Shown: positions 29,308 to 39,778 of the stretch, piece after piece
Numbering within the stretch: position 1 is the stretch's first letter
Layout of the letters: every line of letters starts with the position of its first letter
From: Selenomonas sp. oral taxon 892 str. F0426
Lineage (GTDB): Bacteria > Bacillota > Negativicutes > Selenomonadales > Selenomonadaceae
Direction of reading: 5' to 3'
Length of the DNA stretch: 64,000 nucleotides
NCBI RefSeq assembly: GCF_000468035.1
Contig: NZ_KI260523.1
Span: 124,001 to 188,000 of the forward strand
Notes under the pieces: generated by a model
Database searches by the model: none
The model's input: only the letters and a program-made list of their open reading frames with translations
What the model was told of the DNA's origin: nothing
Position numbers and translations under genes: made by a program

Positions 29308-29326
29308 CCAATCGGTGATCCTCCGT

Positions 29327-30055
29327 TTATTCATCCATTTCATAGTTGCTGTAGACATTCTGAACGTCGTCATTGTCCTCGAGCGCATCGATCAGTGTCT
29401 GCATCTTTTCGGCATCCTTGTCGACAAGATGAACCGTTGTATCCGGAACCATCGTTACCTCGGCAGATGCTGTTTCGATTCCCTTTTCTCCGAGAACCGC
29501 CTCAATCGCCTCAAAAGCTTCCGGTTCGGCAACAATCTCAAAGACATCGTCCTCCGAACGCATATCCTCTGCACCGGCCTCCAGGACAATCTCAAGAAGA
29601 GCATCCTCATCATCAAAAGCCTCGCGCTCTACGATGAAAACAGCCTTCTTCTTAAACATCCATGCAACACAGCCATCCTGCCCAAGATTGCCGCCGTACT
29701 TTGAAAAGAGATGACGGACATCCGCCGCCGTACGATTGCGGTTGTCGGTCAGAATATCGAGCATAACAGCTGTACCACCGGGGCCATAACCTTCATAAAA
29801 AAGTTCTTCGTAATTGCTGCCCTCAGTGGCGCCAAGTCCCTTCTGAATTGCACGATTGATATTGTCCTTCGGAATATTGTTTGCCTTTGCCTTGGAAAGC
29901 GCAAGCTTCAGCCGCATATTGCCGGTCGGATCAGCACCACCCATGCGAACGGCAATTGTGATCTCACGTCCGATCTTCGTTGTAATCTTGCCGCGAATCG
30001 CATCATTCGCGCCCTTCTTACGTTTGATATTTGCCCATTTTGAATGTCCTGACAT
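29327..30055 (-). CDS. yebC: YebC/PmpR family protein (TACO1-like translation factor or regulator)
   Basis: 242 residues starting with the invariant MSGHSKWANIKRKKG; also GADPTGNMRLKLALSKAKANN near 40 and YEGYGPGGTAVM near 88. Members have been reported as DNA-binding regulators and, more recently, as ribosome-associated factors. AAGGAG precedes the ATG. The yebC-ruvC order is widely conserved. Confidence 0.93.
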   Translation of the reverse strand: MSGHSKWANIKRKKGANDAIRGKITTKIGREITIAVRMGGADPTGNMRLKLALSKAKANNIPKDNINRAIQKGLGATEGSNYEELFYEGYGPGGTAVMLDILTDNRNRTAADVRHLFSKYGGNLGQDGCVAWMFKKKAVFIVEREAFDDEDALLEIVLEAGAEDMRSEDDVFEIVAEPEAFEAIEAVLGEKGIETASAEVTMVPDTTVHLVDKDAEKMQTLIDALEDNDDVQNVYSNYEMDE

Positions 30056-30097
30056 CCTGTGATCTCCTTCCCGATCTGCTCCCGATAGAACAGCCTC

Positions 30098-31300
30098 TCA
30101 ATATACAAGCCGGTAGTGTTTTTTCTTTCCCTTTTTGATGAGCGCAGACCCCTCTGGAAAATCCGTTTCCTGCAAGACATAATGCTCATCGGAGACACGC
30201 ACATCATTGAGCGTGAGTCCGCCTTGCTGAATCAGGCGGCGCGCTTCACCTTTCGAAGCAAAAACGTTGCCCTGTGTAAGTACGTCGACCAGTTTTTCCC
30301 CCACAGCAGCACGAATCTGTGGAAGCTCTGCCGACATGCCGCCGCTAAAGAGTGCTTTTGCCGTCTCCTGTGCTTTCTGTGCCTCCTGCTCTCCATGAAC
30401 GATCTTCGTCGCTTCATATGCGAGAATCTCCTTGGAGCGATTGATCTCATTCCCCTCGGCAGCGGCAAGGCGACGAACCTCATCCATCGGGAGATAAGTG
30501 AGCAGAGAGAGGCAGGTCTCGACATCGGCGTCATCGATATTGCGCCAATATTGGTAAAAGTCATAGGGCGATGTTTTTTCGGCATCGAGCCAGAGCGCAC
30601 CGCCTGCCGTCTTGCCCATTTTCGTACCGTCACTCTTCGTCAGCAGTTTATTCGTAAGACCAAATACCGTAATATTCTTCTTGCGTCGGCAGAGTTCTAC
30701 GCCTGCAATGATATTGGACCACTGGTCGTCCCCGCCCATCTCCAGTTTACATCCATAACGCTTATTGAGCTCCATGAAATCATACGCCTGCATGATCATA
30801 TAGTTGAACTCTAGGAAGGTAAGCCCTTTCTCCCAGCGCTGTTTATAGCTCTCAGCGGCAAGCATGCGGTTGACGGTAAAATGTGCTCCGATATCTCGAA
30901 GCAAGTCGATATAGTTGAGCTTACGCAGCCAGTCCCCGTTATCCACCATGATCGCACGGTCATTTGTGAAGTCAATGAAGCGAGAAATCTGTGCGCGGAA
31001 ACAGTCACAATTATGACGAATGGTCTCATCGGTCATGACCTTGCGCATATCCGTGCGTCCCGAGGGATCGCCAACTGTTCCAGTTCCGCCGCCGACGAGG
31101 CAGATGGGACGGTGGCCTGCTCTCTGCAGATGAGACATTGCCATCAACGCAATCAGATGGCCTGCATGAAGACTGTCCGCCGTAGGATCAAAACCGGTAT
31201 AAAAGGAAACATTCTCCTGGCTGAGAAGTTCACGAAGCCCTGCTTCATCGGTACACTGTGCGAGAAATCCACGTTCCTTCAGTATATCAATGGCATTCAA
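30098..31300 (-). CDS. tyrS: Tyrosyl-tRNA synthetase
   Basis: Class I synthetase, 400 residues. HIGH-like motif [11 protein letters not shown] near 42, GGDDQWSNI near 193, KMSKS-like [11 protein letters not shown] near 233 and a C-terminal S4 RNA-binding domain. TTG start at 31300, six bases after AGAGGT. It follows the penicillin-binding protein gene with a 15-base gap. Confidence 0.96.
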   Translation of the reverse strand: MNAIDILKERGFLAQCTDEAGLRELLSQENVSFYTGFDPTADSLHAGHLIALMAMSHLQRAGHRPICLVGGGTGTVGDPSGRTDMRKVMTDETIRHNCDCFRAQISRFIDFTNDRAIMVDNGDWLRKLNYIDLLRDIGAHFTVNRMLAAESYKQRWEKGLTFLEFNYMIMQAYDFMELNKRYGCKLEMGGDDQWSNIIAGVELCRRKKNITVFGLTNKLLTKSDGTKMGKTAGGALWLDAEKTSPYDFYQYWRNIDDADVETCLSLLTYLPMDEVRRLAAAEGNEINRSKEILAYEATKIVHGEQEAQKAQETAKALFSGGMSAELPQIRAAVGEKLVDVLTQGNVFASKGEARRLIQQGGLTLNDVRVSDEHYVLQETDFPEGSALIKKGKKKHYRLVY

Positions 31301-31315
31301 TACGCTACCTCTTTC

Positions 31316-33400
31316 TTAATTCTGTCCTTTTTCTACCCCCATTCCAGGTTCGGGGGCTTCTTCTGAAACGGAAGATGGAGCACGCGATGGGACAGCATTT
31401 GAATCGGCTCCAGCCTTGCTAGTACTTGATGCACCTGCTGGTTTTCCTGACTCTGTCCCTTTTTCCTCCGTTTTTTTCTTTCCATCCTTGTCTTTCTCTG
31501 GATCTTCAATTGGATCATCCGATGAGGCAGCAAAGGCAGGAGATCCCTCAAAATGGCGAACAGGAAGACCTGCATGCGCTTTTAGCATGAAAGATTGCCA
31601 TATCACAGCCGGAGTCATCCCACCTGCCATACCATGCAGGTCACTTACACTATCATTTCCAATCCAGACACCAGCTACCAGATCTGGAGTATACCCGACA
31701 AACCATGCATCATGATAGTCGCTGGTAGTTCCCGTCTTTCCCGCTGCCGGTCTTCCAATGTTGGCACGTGTTCCCGTACCGCGTCGGATGACCTCCTCCA
31801 TCATTGCGGTCATAGTGGCTGCATTTGCGGCAGAAATCACACTTTTTTCCTTCCGCTGCACTTCCTCCAGCACCTTACCCGTACGAGAGATAACACGGAT
31901 GATAGCAACTGGTTCGACGTGAATGCCGCGATTTGCAAAGGTACCGTATGCACTCGTGAGTTCCAGCGGTGTGACGCCGCGCGTCATGCCGCCAAGCGCG
32001 ATGGCAAGATTTCGATCGCTTGTCGCCCCGTCGAGAACAAAGGTCGATATCCCCATCTCCTGTGCATAGTAAATTGCCTTGTCGATGCCGATATCCTGCG
32101 CAATGCGGACGGTCGGAACATTCAACGACCAACGTACGACATCGCGCAGCCGAACTTTCCCAGAAAAATTACGACTGTAATTCTGTGGCTCCCATCCACC
32201 GACCTTTAAGGGTTTATCATCAATAACAGAATCAGGTGTGTATTTGTTCTCAAGTGCAGCGACAAAAACGAACGGTTTAAACGCCGAGCCAGGTTGGCGT
32301 ACTGCCAGCACTGCACGATTGAACTGATCTGTTCCACGCCCGCCGACCATTGCACGAATATATCCGGTATGAGGATCAATGGCAACCAATGCGCCCTGTG
32401 GCTGCACAATACCGTTTGCATCAGTAAAATAGGTTGGGAGATACTGCATTGCATTTTCTGCAGCTGCTTGTAAATCCATATCGATGGTCGTATAGATCTT
32501 TAAACCATCCTTATAGATAGCATCATCTCCATATTTCTCTGCCATCTGCTGGAGTACATAATCAACAAAATACGAAGGTCCCTTTACACCATCATTTGTT
32601 ATTTTTGTGATCGACAGTTCTTCCTTCTTGGCAGTGTTTGCCTCCCCTTCACTGATATAGCCATATTTGACCATCTGATCAAGAACAACGGATTTGCGCT
32701 GTGTCGCAGCCTCCATGTTATTAAGAGGGGAATAGTAGTTCGGACTCTTCGGAATTCCTGCCAGCATGGCGCATTCATTCAGCGTCAGATCTTTGACATC
32801 CTTACCAAAATAGGTACGTGCTGCTGCTTGAACGCCATAGGCACCCTGACCAAAGTAGATCTGATTCATATAGAGTTCAAGAATTTCCTGCTTTGTATAT
32901 TGGCGTTCCAACTGAAGCGCAAGAAATACCTCCTGAATCTTACGTTTCATTGTCCGATCCTGTGTCAGATAAGCATTCTTTGCCAGCTGTTGTGTAATCG
33001 TAGAGCCACCCTCAGTGACTGTACGTCCGCGGATATTCGCCCATACAGCACGAACAATTCCGCGTGGATCAATTCCAATATGTTCATAAAAGCGATTATC
33101 TTCCACTGCAATAAATGCATTTTGAAGATTTCTGGGGATATCATTAATGGCAACAGGCCGTCGATTTTCAGCCGCATGAATATTGGCAATCTCATTACCA
33201 TGAATGTCGTAGATTTGTGATGATGCTGGTGGAACAATGTCCTCCGCTAAATTTGGCCGAGTATTGAGACTTGCTGTAAGAAAACCACAACCAACACCAA
33301 TAATCATAACAAACAGTATCAGACCTACCACAAGAATTGTTTTTCCAAGAACGGTTCTTTTTTTTACCTTCTTTGTCGTTTGCTTCTCACTTTTCTGCAT
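31316..33400 (-). CDS. Class A penicillin-binding protein (PBP1A type)
   Basis: Bifunctional murein synthase. 694 residues: one N-terminal membrane segment (about 18-42), a GT51 glycosyltransferase domain with VEDNRFYEHIGIDPRGI near 100 and EGGSTITQQLAKN near 130, and a transpeptidase domain with catalytic serine in PGSAFKPF near 373 and KTGTTSDYHDAWFVG near 555. A disordered Lys/Glu/Ser/Pro-rich tail of about 75 residues follows. ATG 33400 was preferred to GTG 33406 because of AAGG spacing. Confidence 0.94.
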   Translation of the reverse strand: MQKSEKQTTKKVKKRTVLGKTILVVGLILFVMIIGVGCGFLTASLNTRPNLAEDIVPPASSQIYDIHGNEIANIHAAENRRPVAINDIPRNLQNAFIAVEDNRFYEHIGIDPRGIVRAVWANIRGRTVTEGGSTITQQLAKNAYLTQDRTMKRKIQEVFLALQLERQYTKQEILELYMNQIYFGQGAYGVQAAARTYFGKDVKDLTLNECAMLAGIPKSPNYYSPLNNMEAATQRKSVVLDQMVKYGYISEGEANTAKKEELSITKITNDGVKGPSYFVDYVLQQMAEKYGDDAIYKDGLKIYTTIDMDLQAAAENAMQYLPTYFTDANGIVQPQGALVAIDPHTGYIRAMVGGRGTDQFNRAVLAVRQPGSAFKPFVFVAALENKYTPDSVIDDKPLKVGGWEPQNYSRNFSGKVRLRDVVRWSLNVPTVRIAQDIGIDKAIYYAQEMGISTFVLDGATSDRNLAIALGGMTRGVTPLELTSAYGTFANRGIHVEPVAIIRVISRTGKVLEEVQRKEKSVISAANAATMTAMMEEVIRRGTGTRANIGRPAAGKTGTTSDYHDAWFVGYTPDLVAGVWIGNDSVSDLHGMAGGMTPAVIWQSFMLKAHAGLPVRHFEGSPAFAASSDDPIEDPEKDKDGKKKTEEKGTESGKPAGASSTSKAGADSNAVPSRAPSSVSEEAPEPGMGVEKGQN

Positions 33401-33457
33401 GGACACCTTCCTGTCTCGAGCCTTCTCCTCCGGGTCATTCTATCATCCAATTTCCTT

Positions 33458-33485
33458 ATTTTATCACAAACTTGGAAATTTGTAA
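33458..33485 (-). promoter_or_regulatory. Possible promoter of the PBP1A-tyrS-yebC unit
   Basis: TTACAA (33480-33485) and TAAAAT (33458-33463) with a 16-base spacer on the minus strand, in the 120-base gap after mutS2. Confidence 0.4.
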
Positions 33486-33520
33486 GGTAATTTTATCAAA
33501 AATGGCTGCATTGATGAAAC

Positions 33521-35875
33521 TCATTTCAATTCCACCACAGTAGCTCCCGTTCCTCCTTCGGAAATATCGGCAAATGAAAAAGACAGAACGTATCTATGCT
33601 GCTTCAAATACTTCTGCAGACCCTGACGCAGCGCACCCGTCCCTTTTCCATGAATTACCAGAATCTTGGAGAGTCCCGTAAATACGGCATCATCGATAAA
33701 TTTTCCAATCACATCTTCGGCCTCAAGGACGGTCATGCCGCGCACATCGATCTGTGGTCTTATTTCTGCCGATTTCCTGGAAATCGAAGTCCCAACATGA
33801 ACTTTCGTGCTCTTCTTATGTTTTTTTCGTCCCACGAAAGTACAGGCATTCATCTTGACAATCGTACGCAGTCCGCCGACTTGAATAGTCAGCTCATTAT
33901 CCTGAACGGCAAGTACCGTGCCCTCCTGTGCAAGACTCTTGATGTAGACGATGTCACCCACCTGAATACTATTCGGACGAACGGGGTCTCCAACAACCTC
34001 ATTCTTTGGGAGTCCCCCTTGAACGTATGCTTCATCCAGACGATTTCTGGCGTCCTGAATCGCCTTGCGGCGTTCCTTCATACCGTGATCGTCAAACTGC
34101 TCCTTGAGGGATTTGATTGTCTCCTCTGCACTGCGCCGCGCCTCTCGGACAATGTTGTTTGCCTCCTCACGCGCCTTGTGCAGAAGTTCCTGACGCGATG
34201 CAGTGAGTGCTTCGCGTTCACTGCGCAGACGTGTCTCGATGGCTGTTATCTCTGACTCTCTGTTATGAAGTGCACGATTCCTTGCTTCGTAGTCCTTCTT
34301 TTCCTGTTCGAGTTCATTGACAATCCTCTCAAAATGTGTATGTTCCTCGTTGACATAGATTTCGGCGCGCGCGACAATATCCTGCGGCAGACCAAGCTGA
34401 CGGCTGATCGAGAAGGCATTGCTCGCCCCTGGTATGCCGATCAGAAGACGATAGGTTGGACGCAGCGTCTTCATATCAAACTCAACCGAGGCATTCTCCA
34501 CGCCCGCCTGGGTGTAGGCATAGGTTTTAAGGGCAGCGTAATGCGTGGTCGCAACAACAGATATGTTGCGACGTAAAAAATGCTCGATGATGCTGCGTGC
34601 AAGAGCAGCTCCCTCATCCGGATCGGTGCCTGCCCCGACCTCATCCAGCAGAATGAGATCGCCCTCCTCTGCCTTTTCGATGATGCGGACAATGTTCCGC
34701 GTATGCGCCGAAAAGGTGGAGAGACTCTGCTCAATGCTCTGTTCATCACCGATGTCTGCATAGATATTGCGATAGACGGGAAGCTCCGAATTTGGGGCAG
34801 TCGGCAGAAAACAGCCAATCTGTGACAAAAGCGCCAACAGCCCCAGCGTCTTCATACTCACCGTCTTGCCGCCCGTATTCGGTCCTGTAACCAAAAGAAT
34901 AGAAAACGTCTTCCCAAGTTCTATGTCGATCGGAACAACCTTATCCTTCGGGAGCAGCGGATGTCTTGCCCGCTTCAAGTGAACGTATCCATCCCGATTC
35001 AGTGTCGGCGGATACGCCTCCATCTCCCGTGCAAGTCCTGCGCGTGCAAAGATGAGATCGATCGCCGCGAGTATCTCGCAGTTTGCCGCAAGAATGGAGC
35101 CATTCACGGCAATCTCTGCCGAAAGTTTCTGCAGGATCCGCTGGATCTCCTGCTCACGTGCAAGCGCCATCTGCCGCACCGTATTATTCAGTTCTACCGT
35201 TGCGAGCGGCTCGATAAAAAGGGTTGCGCCGCTGGCGGACTGATCATGAATGACACCGGGGAAATAGTTTCGGTATTCCTGCTTGACCGGGATGACATAG
35301 CGCTCGTCACGTACAGTGACAATCGCTTCCTGAAAGTATTTCTGATTCGCTGCATCATGCAGGATTGCGGACAGACGATCCTTCACATGCGCCTGTGCCG
35401 TATGCAGTTCACGCGTAATCCTGCGCAGTTCCGGACTGGCATCATCGCGGAAATTCCCATGCTCGTCAATGGTATCCTTCAAATGACGCTCCACCATGCC
35501 GAGGATTTCAATGGGCTTTGCCTGCTCCTTAAGCAGGGGGACATCCAACGTGAGATCACGGAAGAAATACTTCACATTCCGCATGCCGCCCATCGTACTC
35601 ATGACAGAGCGCAGTTCATCAATTTCGAGGATGGATCCCCTTGCTGCTGCTTTCAATATATCCCGCAGATCATAGACTCCACCGAACGGCGGTGCCTGCA
35701 CCTGCAGAATCTGCACCGCCTCGGCCGTCTCCTGATGAAGCCGTACGACCTCATCGTAATCTCCAGAAGGAACGACACTGCGGCAGCGTTCTTTGCCCTG
35801 CACGGAGGCGGCAAATGCTGCAAGCCAATTTGCGATTTTTCCGTATTCCAAAACCTTGAATGACTCAGTGTCCAT
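33521..35875 (-). CDS. mutS2: MutS2 (ATPase with Smr nuclease domain)
   Basis: 784 residues. MutS-type ATPase with Walker A VTGPNTGGKTVSMKT near 333, Walker B LILLDEVGAGTDPDEGAAL near 410 and TTHYAALK near 440; a long Arg/Glu-rich coiled coil (about 510-620); and a C-terminal Smr domain with QIDVRGMTVLEAE near 710 and VIHGKGTGALR near 745. Family members suppress recombination or rescue collided ribosomes rather than acting in mismatch repair. No MutL is near. Confidence 0.95.
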   Translation of the reverse strand: MDTESFKVLEYGKIANWLAAFAASVQGKERCRSVVPSGDYDEVVRLHQETAEAVQILQVQAPPFGGVYDLRDILKAAARGSILEIDELRSVMSTMGGMRNVKYFFRDLTLDVPLLKEQAKPIEILGMVERHLKDTIDEHGNFRDDASPELRRITRELHTAQAHVKDRLSAILHDAANQKYFQEAIVTVRDERYVIPVKQEYRNYFPGVIHDQSASGATLFIEPLATVELNNTVRQMALAREQEIQRILQKLSAEIAVNGSILAANCEILAAIDLIFARAGLAREMEAYPPTLNRDGYVHLKRARHPLLPKDKVVPIDIELGKTFSILLVTGPNTGGKTVSMKTLGLLALLSQIGCFLPTAPNSELPVYRNIYADIGDEQSIEQSLSTFSAHTRNIVRIIEKAEEGDLILLDEVGAGTDPDEGAALARSIIEHFLRRNISVVATTHYAALKTYAYTQAGVENASVEFDMKTLRPTYRLLIGIPGASNAFSISRQLGLPQDIVARAEIYVNEEHTHFERIVNELEQEKKDYEARNRALHNRESEITAIETRLRSEREALTASRQELLHKAREEANNIVREARRSAEETIKSLKEQFDDHGMKERRKAIQDARNRLDEAYVQGGLPKNEVVGDPVRPNSIQVGDIVYIKSLAQEGTVLAVQDNELTIQVGGLRTIVKMNACTFVGRKKHKKSTKVHVGTSISRKSAEIRPQIDVRGMTVLEAEDVIGKFIDDAVFTGLSKILVIHGKGTGALRQGLQKYLKQHRYVLSFSFADISEGGTGATVVELK

Positions 35876-35884
35876 ACGTACCTC

Positions 35885-38389
35885 TTATAAAATTCCGCGG
35901 AAATAATGCCCGCGCGTAATATCATTGCCCTCCTGCATGCGAAGGTATTGTTCATCTTCTTCCTTCAGCGGCGTTTTATACGCCATCGCCTTCCGATACA
36001 TTTGGACAACGCTTTGCAATTCCTTGATCGAAAGCCCGCGCCCCTCGATCCGCAGCGTCGCTATCCCCATCCCCAAAAGCTGATGCACATAGGGCAGCAG
36101 CGACAGTTGCTTGCTGTTGAGTATGTGCATACGGCAGAACTGATCGGTCACTACAGGGAAGTCCACATTCTTGCGGTCACGAAGAAAGAATGTCCGCTTT
36201 CGGCATGGCATGGAACATTTCCCTGTATCCAGATCCCCCAGAAAGCTGCCTAGGACACAGTACTCCGAAATCATGAGCGGAAGACGCCCGCTGACGAGTA
36301 CAGTCAATGGAATTGGAGTTGTTTTTACAAGACTCTCCATCTGCTTGCCGTTGAGTTCCGGTGACAGGGTTGCCTCACCGAATCCATGTGCATGCAAAAA
36401 ATCAAGGGTGGACGGATTATAGGAGATCATCGAATAATCCGCATGAAGTGTCACGGGCACGCGTTCATGCGCAAGATATGCTGTTCCAATGTGATGGACG
36501 TGCAAGGCTGCAGGCAGTTTCTCTCCAAAGCCATCAAACAGACGCATCAGCGCCCCCTGCTCATCTCCTCGAACAATGCGCGGCGTGTTATAGTCGATGC
36601 GAATACCGCAGTCCTCCGCATAGTCCCATGCCGCTGCATAGTCTTTCGATTGGAGCATTGTTCCTCGAAAGGACTCTCCACCGAACAAAATCCCGTCCGC
36701 CCCTGCGGCAACAGCCGCCTTCATCGCCTCTATGTCGTCTACAGCGACCATGAGTCTTGCCGGTCGCGGAGAAGAAATATCCGGTGTACTGAACGTCGAC
36801 GTTGCTGTATTTGCCTGCGTAAAACGTGCGGTGGAGACACGTTTGTTTTGAAAGCGCTGTGTGCGCAAATCTTCCAGTGCAGCAATGGCGGAGCGTCGCA
36901 GATGATTGAGTTCACTGACCGGAACCATCACAGCATCATCCATATCACACGAGAGTTCCGCAAGGGAAAATAACGTCGTACCAAGGCGCCCCATCTGCTT
37001 TTCAGCGGTTTCTGCCGTAAGCGGACGATTGTTTGCTGAGACGACCACGTAGTCGCTTTCTGCATCCGCTTGATTCCCCTCGTCGTCTTCGACGTGGAGA
37101 CGCAATCTCTGTCCGAGTCTTGCGTGGAGAACAGCACGAAGAGGAATCCGGTCGCAGGATTCCTCATCATAAGAGTGTCTTGCTGCCTCCATGAGTTTCG
37201 CATCATAGACCTTGAAGACACGATCGTGTATGTGTACCTTTCCGCGAATGGCAAAGGAAACGGTATCTCCGGCGACTGCCTCAAAGCATTCCTGACCGTG
37301 TGCGTCATACAGGCACTCGATCTCAGCACTGACACGACCGCCGACCTTCACCCAGAAATCCACCTGATCACGCGCGGCAAGTCCTCCGGACAGCTTCACC
37401 GTGACCATGTTGGAGATACGGTCATAAAACGTGACTCGTCCGATCAGAAGACCGCGATTGTTTGGGCGACGGTCACTCATCATATATCTGCCCTGCCGCT
37501 TTTCCATATATGCGGTTGTAAAGTCGCGGTTGAAGACCTGCGCCAGATGGGTGCGGTCAGAATCATCAATTGCTTCTCGCTGGGCATCAAGATGATGGTC
37601 AATCGCTTTACGATACGTATGCACAATCGTCGCAACGTATTCCGGCCGCTTCATGCGCCCTTCGATTTTAAGGGAGTCAATGCCCGCATCAAGCAGTTGA
37701 GGGATGAGTTCGATCGCATTCAGATCGCGCGGTGAAAGGAGAAAGTTACCCGCCGTCTCACCAAGCGCATCATTCCCCTGTGCATCGACCAATGTATAGG
37801 GCAGACGGCAGGGCTGTGCACAGCGCCCACGATTCCCGCTGCGTCCACCGATCATGCTGCTCATCAAGCATTGACCGGAATAGCAGACACAGAGTGCCCC
37901 ATGCACAAAAGACTCAATCTCCACGCGGCTGTTGGCACAGATATGACGGATCTCCGCAATGGAGAGTTCGCGCGCTAACACAATGCGCGAAAAGCCGAGT
38001 TCCGTTAGTGCTTGAACACCGGCAAGGTTATGTACCGTCATTTGTGTGCTCGCATGAAGCGGAAGCTGCGGCACAACCTCCTTCGCCAGCCGAACGGCAC
38101 CGAGATCCTGCAAGAGGACGGCATCTGCTCCCGCATCGTAGAGAAACGACAGATATTGTTTTAATTGCGGGAGTTCATCGCGGTCGATAATCGTATTGAC
38201 GGCGACGTGTACCTGCACATCTTTTAGATGTGCATGTCGAATTATGTCAGCCAGTTCATCCTCATCGAAATTCGAGGCATAGGCACGTGCGCCAAACATC
38301 TTACCGGCAAGATAGACAGCATTTGCTCCGTTTTCAACAGCGGCGAGAAAGGCTTCCTTCGTCCCTGCAGGAGCGAGTAATTCCACCAA
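35885..38389 (-). CDS. U32 peptidase-family protein with DUF3656 (RlhA-like RNA hydroxylation protein)
   Basis: About 834 residues. The U32 fold is shown by ELLAPAGTKEAFLAAVENGANAVYL at the start, RELSIAEIRHI near 145 and the Cys-rich segment RSGNRGRCAQPCRLPY near 183 with a preceding CVCYSGQCLMSS. The middle part resembles DUF3656 and a second half-domain carries CSMPCRKRTFFLRDR near 740. Large U32 members act in hydroxylation of rRNA or tRNA; this role is inferred from family architecture. The first in-frame TTG (38398) directly abuts AAAGGA, so TTG at 38389 is the likelier start. Confidence 0.85.
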   Translation of the reverse strand: MVELLAPAGTKEAFLAAVENGANAVYLAGKMFGARAYASNFDEDELADIIRHAHLKDVQVHVAVNTIIDRDELPQLKQYLSFLYDAGADAVLLQDLGAVRLAKEVVPQLPLHASTQMTVHNLAGVQALTELGFSRIVLARELSIAEIRHICANSRVEIESFVHGALCVCYSGQCLMSSMIGGRSGNRGRCAQPCRLPYTLVDAQGNDALGETAGNFLLSPRDLNAIELIPQLLDAGIDSLKIEGRMKRPEYVATIVHTYRKAIDHHLDAQREAIDDSDRTHLAQVFNRDFTTAYMEKRQGRYMMSDRRPNNRGLLIGRVTFYDRISNMVTVKLSGGLAARDQVDFWVKVGGRVSAEIECLYDAHGQECFEAVAGDTVSFAIRGKVHIHDRVFKVYDAKLMEAARHSYDEESCDRIPLRAVLHARLGQRLRLHVEDDEGNQADAESDYVVVSANNRPLTAETAEKQMGRLGTTLFSLAELSCDMDDAVMVPVSELNHLRRSAIAALEDLRTQRFQNKRVSTARFTQANTATSTFSTPDISSPRPARLMVAVDDIEAMKAAVAAGADGILFGGESFRGTMLQSKDYAAAWDYAEDCGIRIDYNTPRIVRGDEQGALMRLFDGFGEKLPAALHVHHIGTAYLAHERVPVTLHADYSMISYNPSTLDFLHAHGFGEATLSPELNGKQMESLVKTTPIPLTVLVSGRLPLMISEYCVLGSFLGDLDTGKCSMPCRKRTFFLRDRKNVDFPVVTDQFCRMHILNSKQLSLLPYVHQLLGMGIATLRIEGRGLSIKELQSVVQMYRKAMAYKTPLKEEDEQYLRMQEGNDITRGHYFRGIL

Positions 38390-38394
38390 TGAAT

Positions 38395-39054
38395 TCAATC
38401 CTTTGTATCGTGTGAAGACATCAAAGCATTTGGCCTCTCTGCTCCGATATCGGCAGTCACATTATCATGTTCAATCGCATCTACAGCTGCACGCATCTCC
38501 TCGAACAGCCGCAGCTGGTCATCATCCAGCGTATCCTTTACATCATCCATATCTGGGAGCGCCGGCAGATCGTCTATCTGATCGAGTCCAAATGCACGCA
38601 GAAACAAGTCCGTCGTTCCGTAGAGAATCGGCCGTCCGACAACCTGCTTGCGCCCCATTTCGCAAATCAGCTCCAACTCCAACAAGCGGCCAATCGAGCG
38701 CTCCGCCCGAACGCCGCGGATATGCTCCACTTCCTGTTTTGTAATGGGCTGCTTGTAAGCAATGATCGAAAGCGTCTCCATCGCAGAAGCGGAGAGTGTC
38801 GGCTGCACTGTCTCCGAGAGTTTCTTCACCCACGGAAAGGCATTCGGATGGGTCACCAGCTGATAGCCGCCTGCGGATCTGCGCAGAAATATACCGCTCC
38901 CCCGCTCCGACAGGATATGTTCCAGCTGTGTCAGAGCTTCCTGTACTTCCCATTCGGGAGCCTCTATGATTTCGGAGAGTTTGGGGACGGAGAGCGGGAG
39001 ACCGGCAGCGAATAAGACGGCTTCCAAAATACTTGCCCTACTGAGAGACTGCAC
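38395..39054 (-). CDS. scpB: Segregation and condensation protein B
   Basis: Kleisin-interacting winged-helix subunit of the SMC-ScpAB condensin. 219 residues: SRASILEAVLFAAG at the N terminus, ETLSIIAYKQPITKQEVEHIRGV near 107 and GRPILYGTTDLFLRAFGL near 155. GTG start at 39054 with AAGGAGG six to seven bases upstream; the longer frame lacks any ribosome site. It overlaps the scpA stop by 17 bases. Confidence 0.95.
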   Translation of the reverse strand: MQSLSRASILEAVLFAAGLPLSVPKLSEIIEAPEWEVQEALTQLEHILSERGSGIFLRRSAGGYQLVTHPNAFPWVKKLSETVQPTLSASAMETLSIIAYKQPITKQEVEHIRGVRAERSIGRLLELELICEMGRKQVVGRPILYGTTDLFLRAFGLDQIDDLPALPDMDDVKDTLDDDQLRLFEEMRAAVDAIEHDNVTADIGAERPNALMSSHDTKD

Positions 39055-39769
39055 GGCTCCCCTCCTTTTCCGAAATAATGATTTCATAGTAGAGATGTTC
39101 TTGTGAGAGATAGACCATCTGCATTTTTGCAAGTTCCAACAAGGCTAAAAATGTCGAGAGAAGTTCTTCACGCGTTCCCGTAGGGAAGGCGTCGTTGAGC
39201 TTGATCCTGCCATTCCTGTGCCGAAGAAGCGTGAGGATGTCCGTCATCTTATCCTGCACGCGATATTCCTCTGCCGACACAACAACAGCCGGTATGACGG
39301 GTTCCTTCCGTATGCGTTGTACATCCGAAAAGATACGCATAAGAGTCTCTGCCGACAGTCCTGTAACGGGAAGCCTGTGTGCAGGAAGCGGTATCGGCGC
39401 CCGCTCCACATACGGACTCTGTGCATCATTCAAGGAAAAGAGAATGGACGATACCTCTTTGAAGCGTCGATATTCGAGCAGACGCTCCACAAGCTCCATC
39501 CGCGGATCTTCTTCATGCTCTTCTTCCACGTCACTTTTCGGCAGAAGCATACGTGACTTGATTCGCAGCAGTGCCGTCGCCATCACCAAAAATTCACTCG
39601 CGTATTCAATATCGAACTTGTACAGCGTATCGATATGGTCAAGATATTGTCGTGTCAAATCGGCAATGGGAATATCGTAGAGATCAATTTTGTTTTTTTC
39701 AATTAAATGCATGAGGAGATCCATCGGCCCCTCAAACGCATCCAATTTCACAAGATAATCTGCTGCCAT
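39038..39769 (-). CDS. scpA: Segregation and condensation protein A (kleisin)
   Basis: 243 residues with the conserved LDAFEGPMDLLMHLIEKNKIDLYDIPI at the start (read as separate motifs), EFLVMATALLRIKSRMLLP near 60 and a C-terminal winged helix that contacts the SMC head. It lies nine bases after the M50 protease gene, in the same operon direction as smc, its partner, which is 5.8 kb upstream. Confidence 0.95.
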   Translation of the reverse strand: MAADYLVKLDAFEGPMDLLMHLIEKNKIDLYDIPIADLTRQYLDHIDTLYKFDIEYASEFLVMATALLRIKSRMLLPKSDVEEEHEEDPRMELVERLLEYRRFKEVSSILFSLNDAQSPYVERAPIPLPAHRLPVTGLSAETLMRIFSDVQRIRKEPVIPAVVVSAEEYRVQDKMTDILTLLRHRNGRIKLNDAFPTGTREELLSTFLALLELAKMQMVYLSQEHLYYEIIISEKEGSRAVSQ

Positions 39770-39778
39770 GAAGTATCC

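Noticed and set aside
34961-35863. 300-codon open frame antisense to mutS2
   Set aside because: No motif or ribosome site, and it lies entirely within a well-supported gene.
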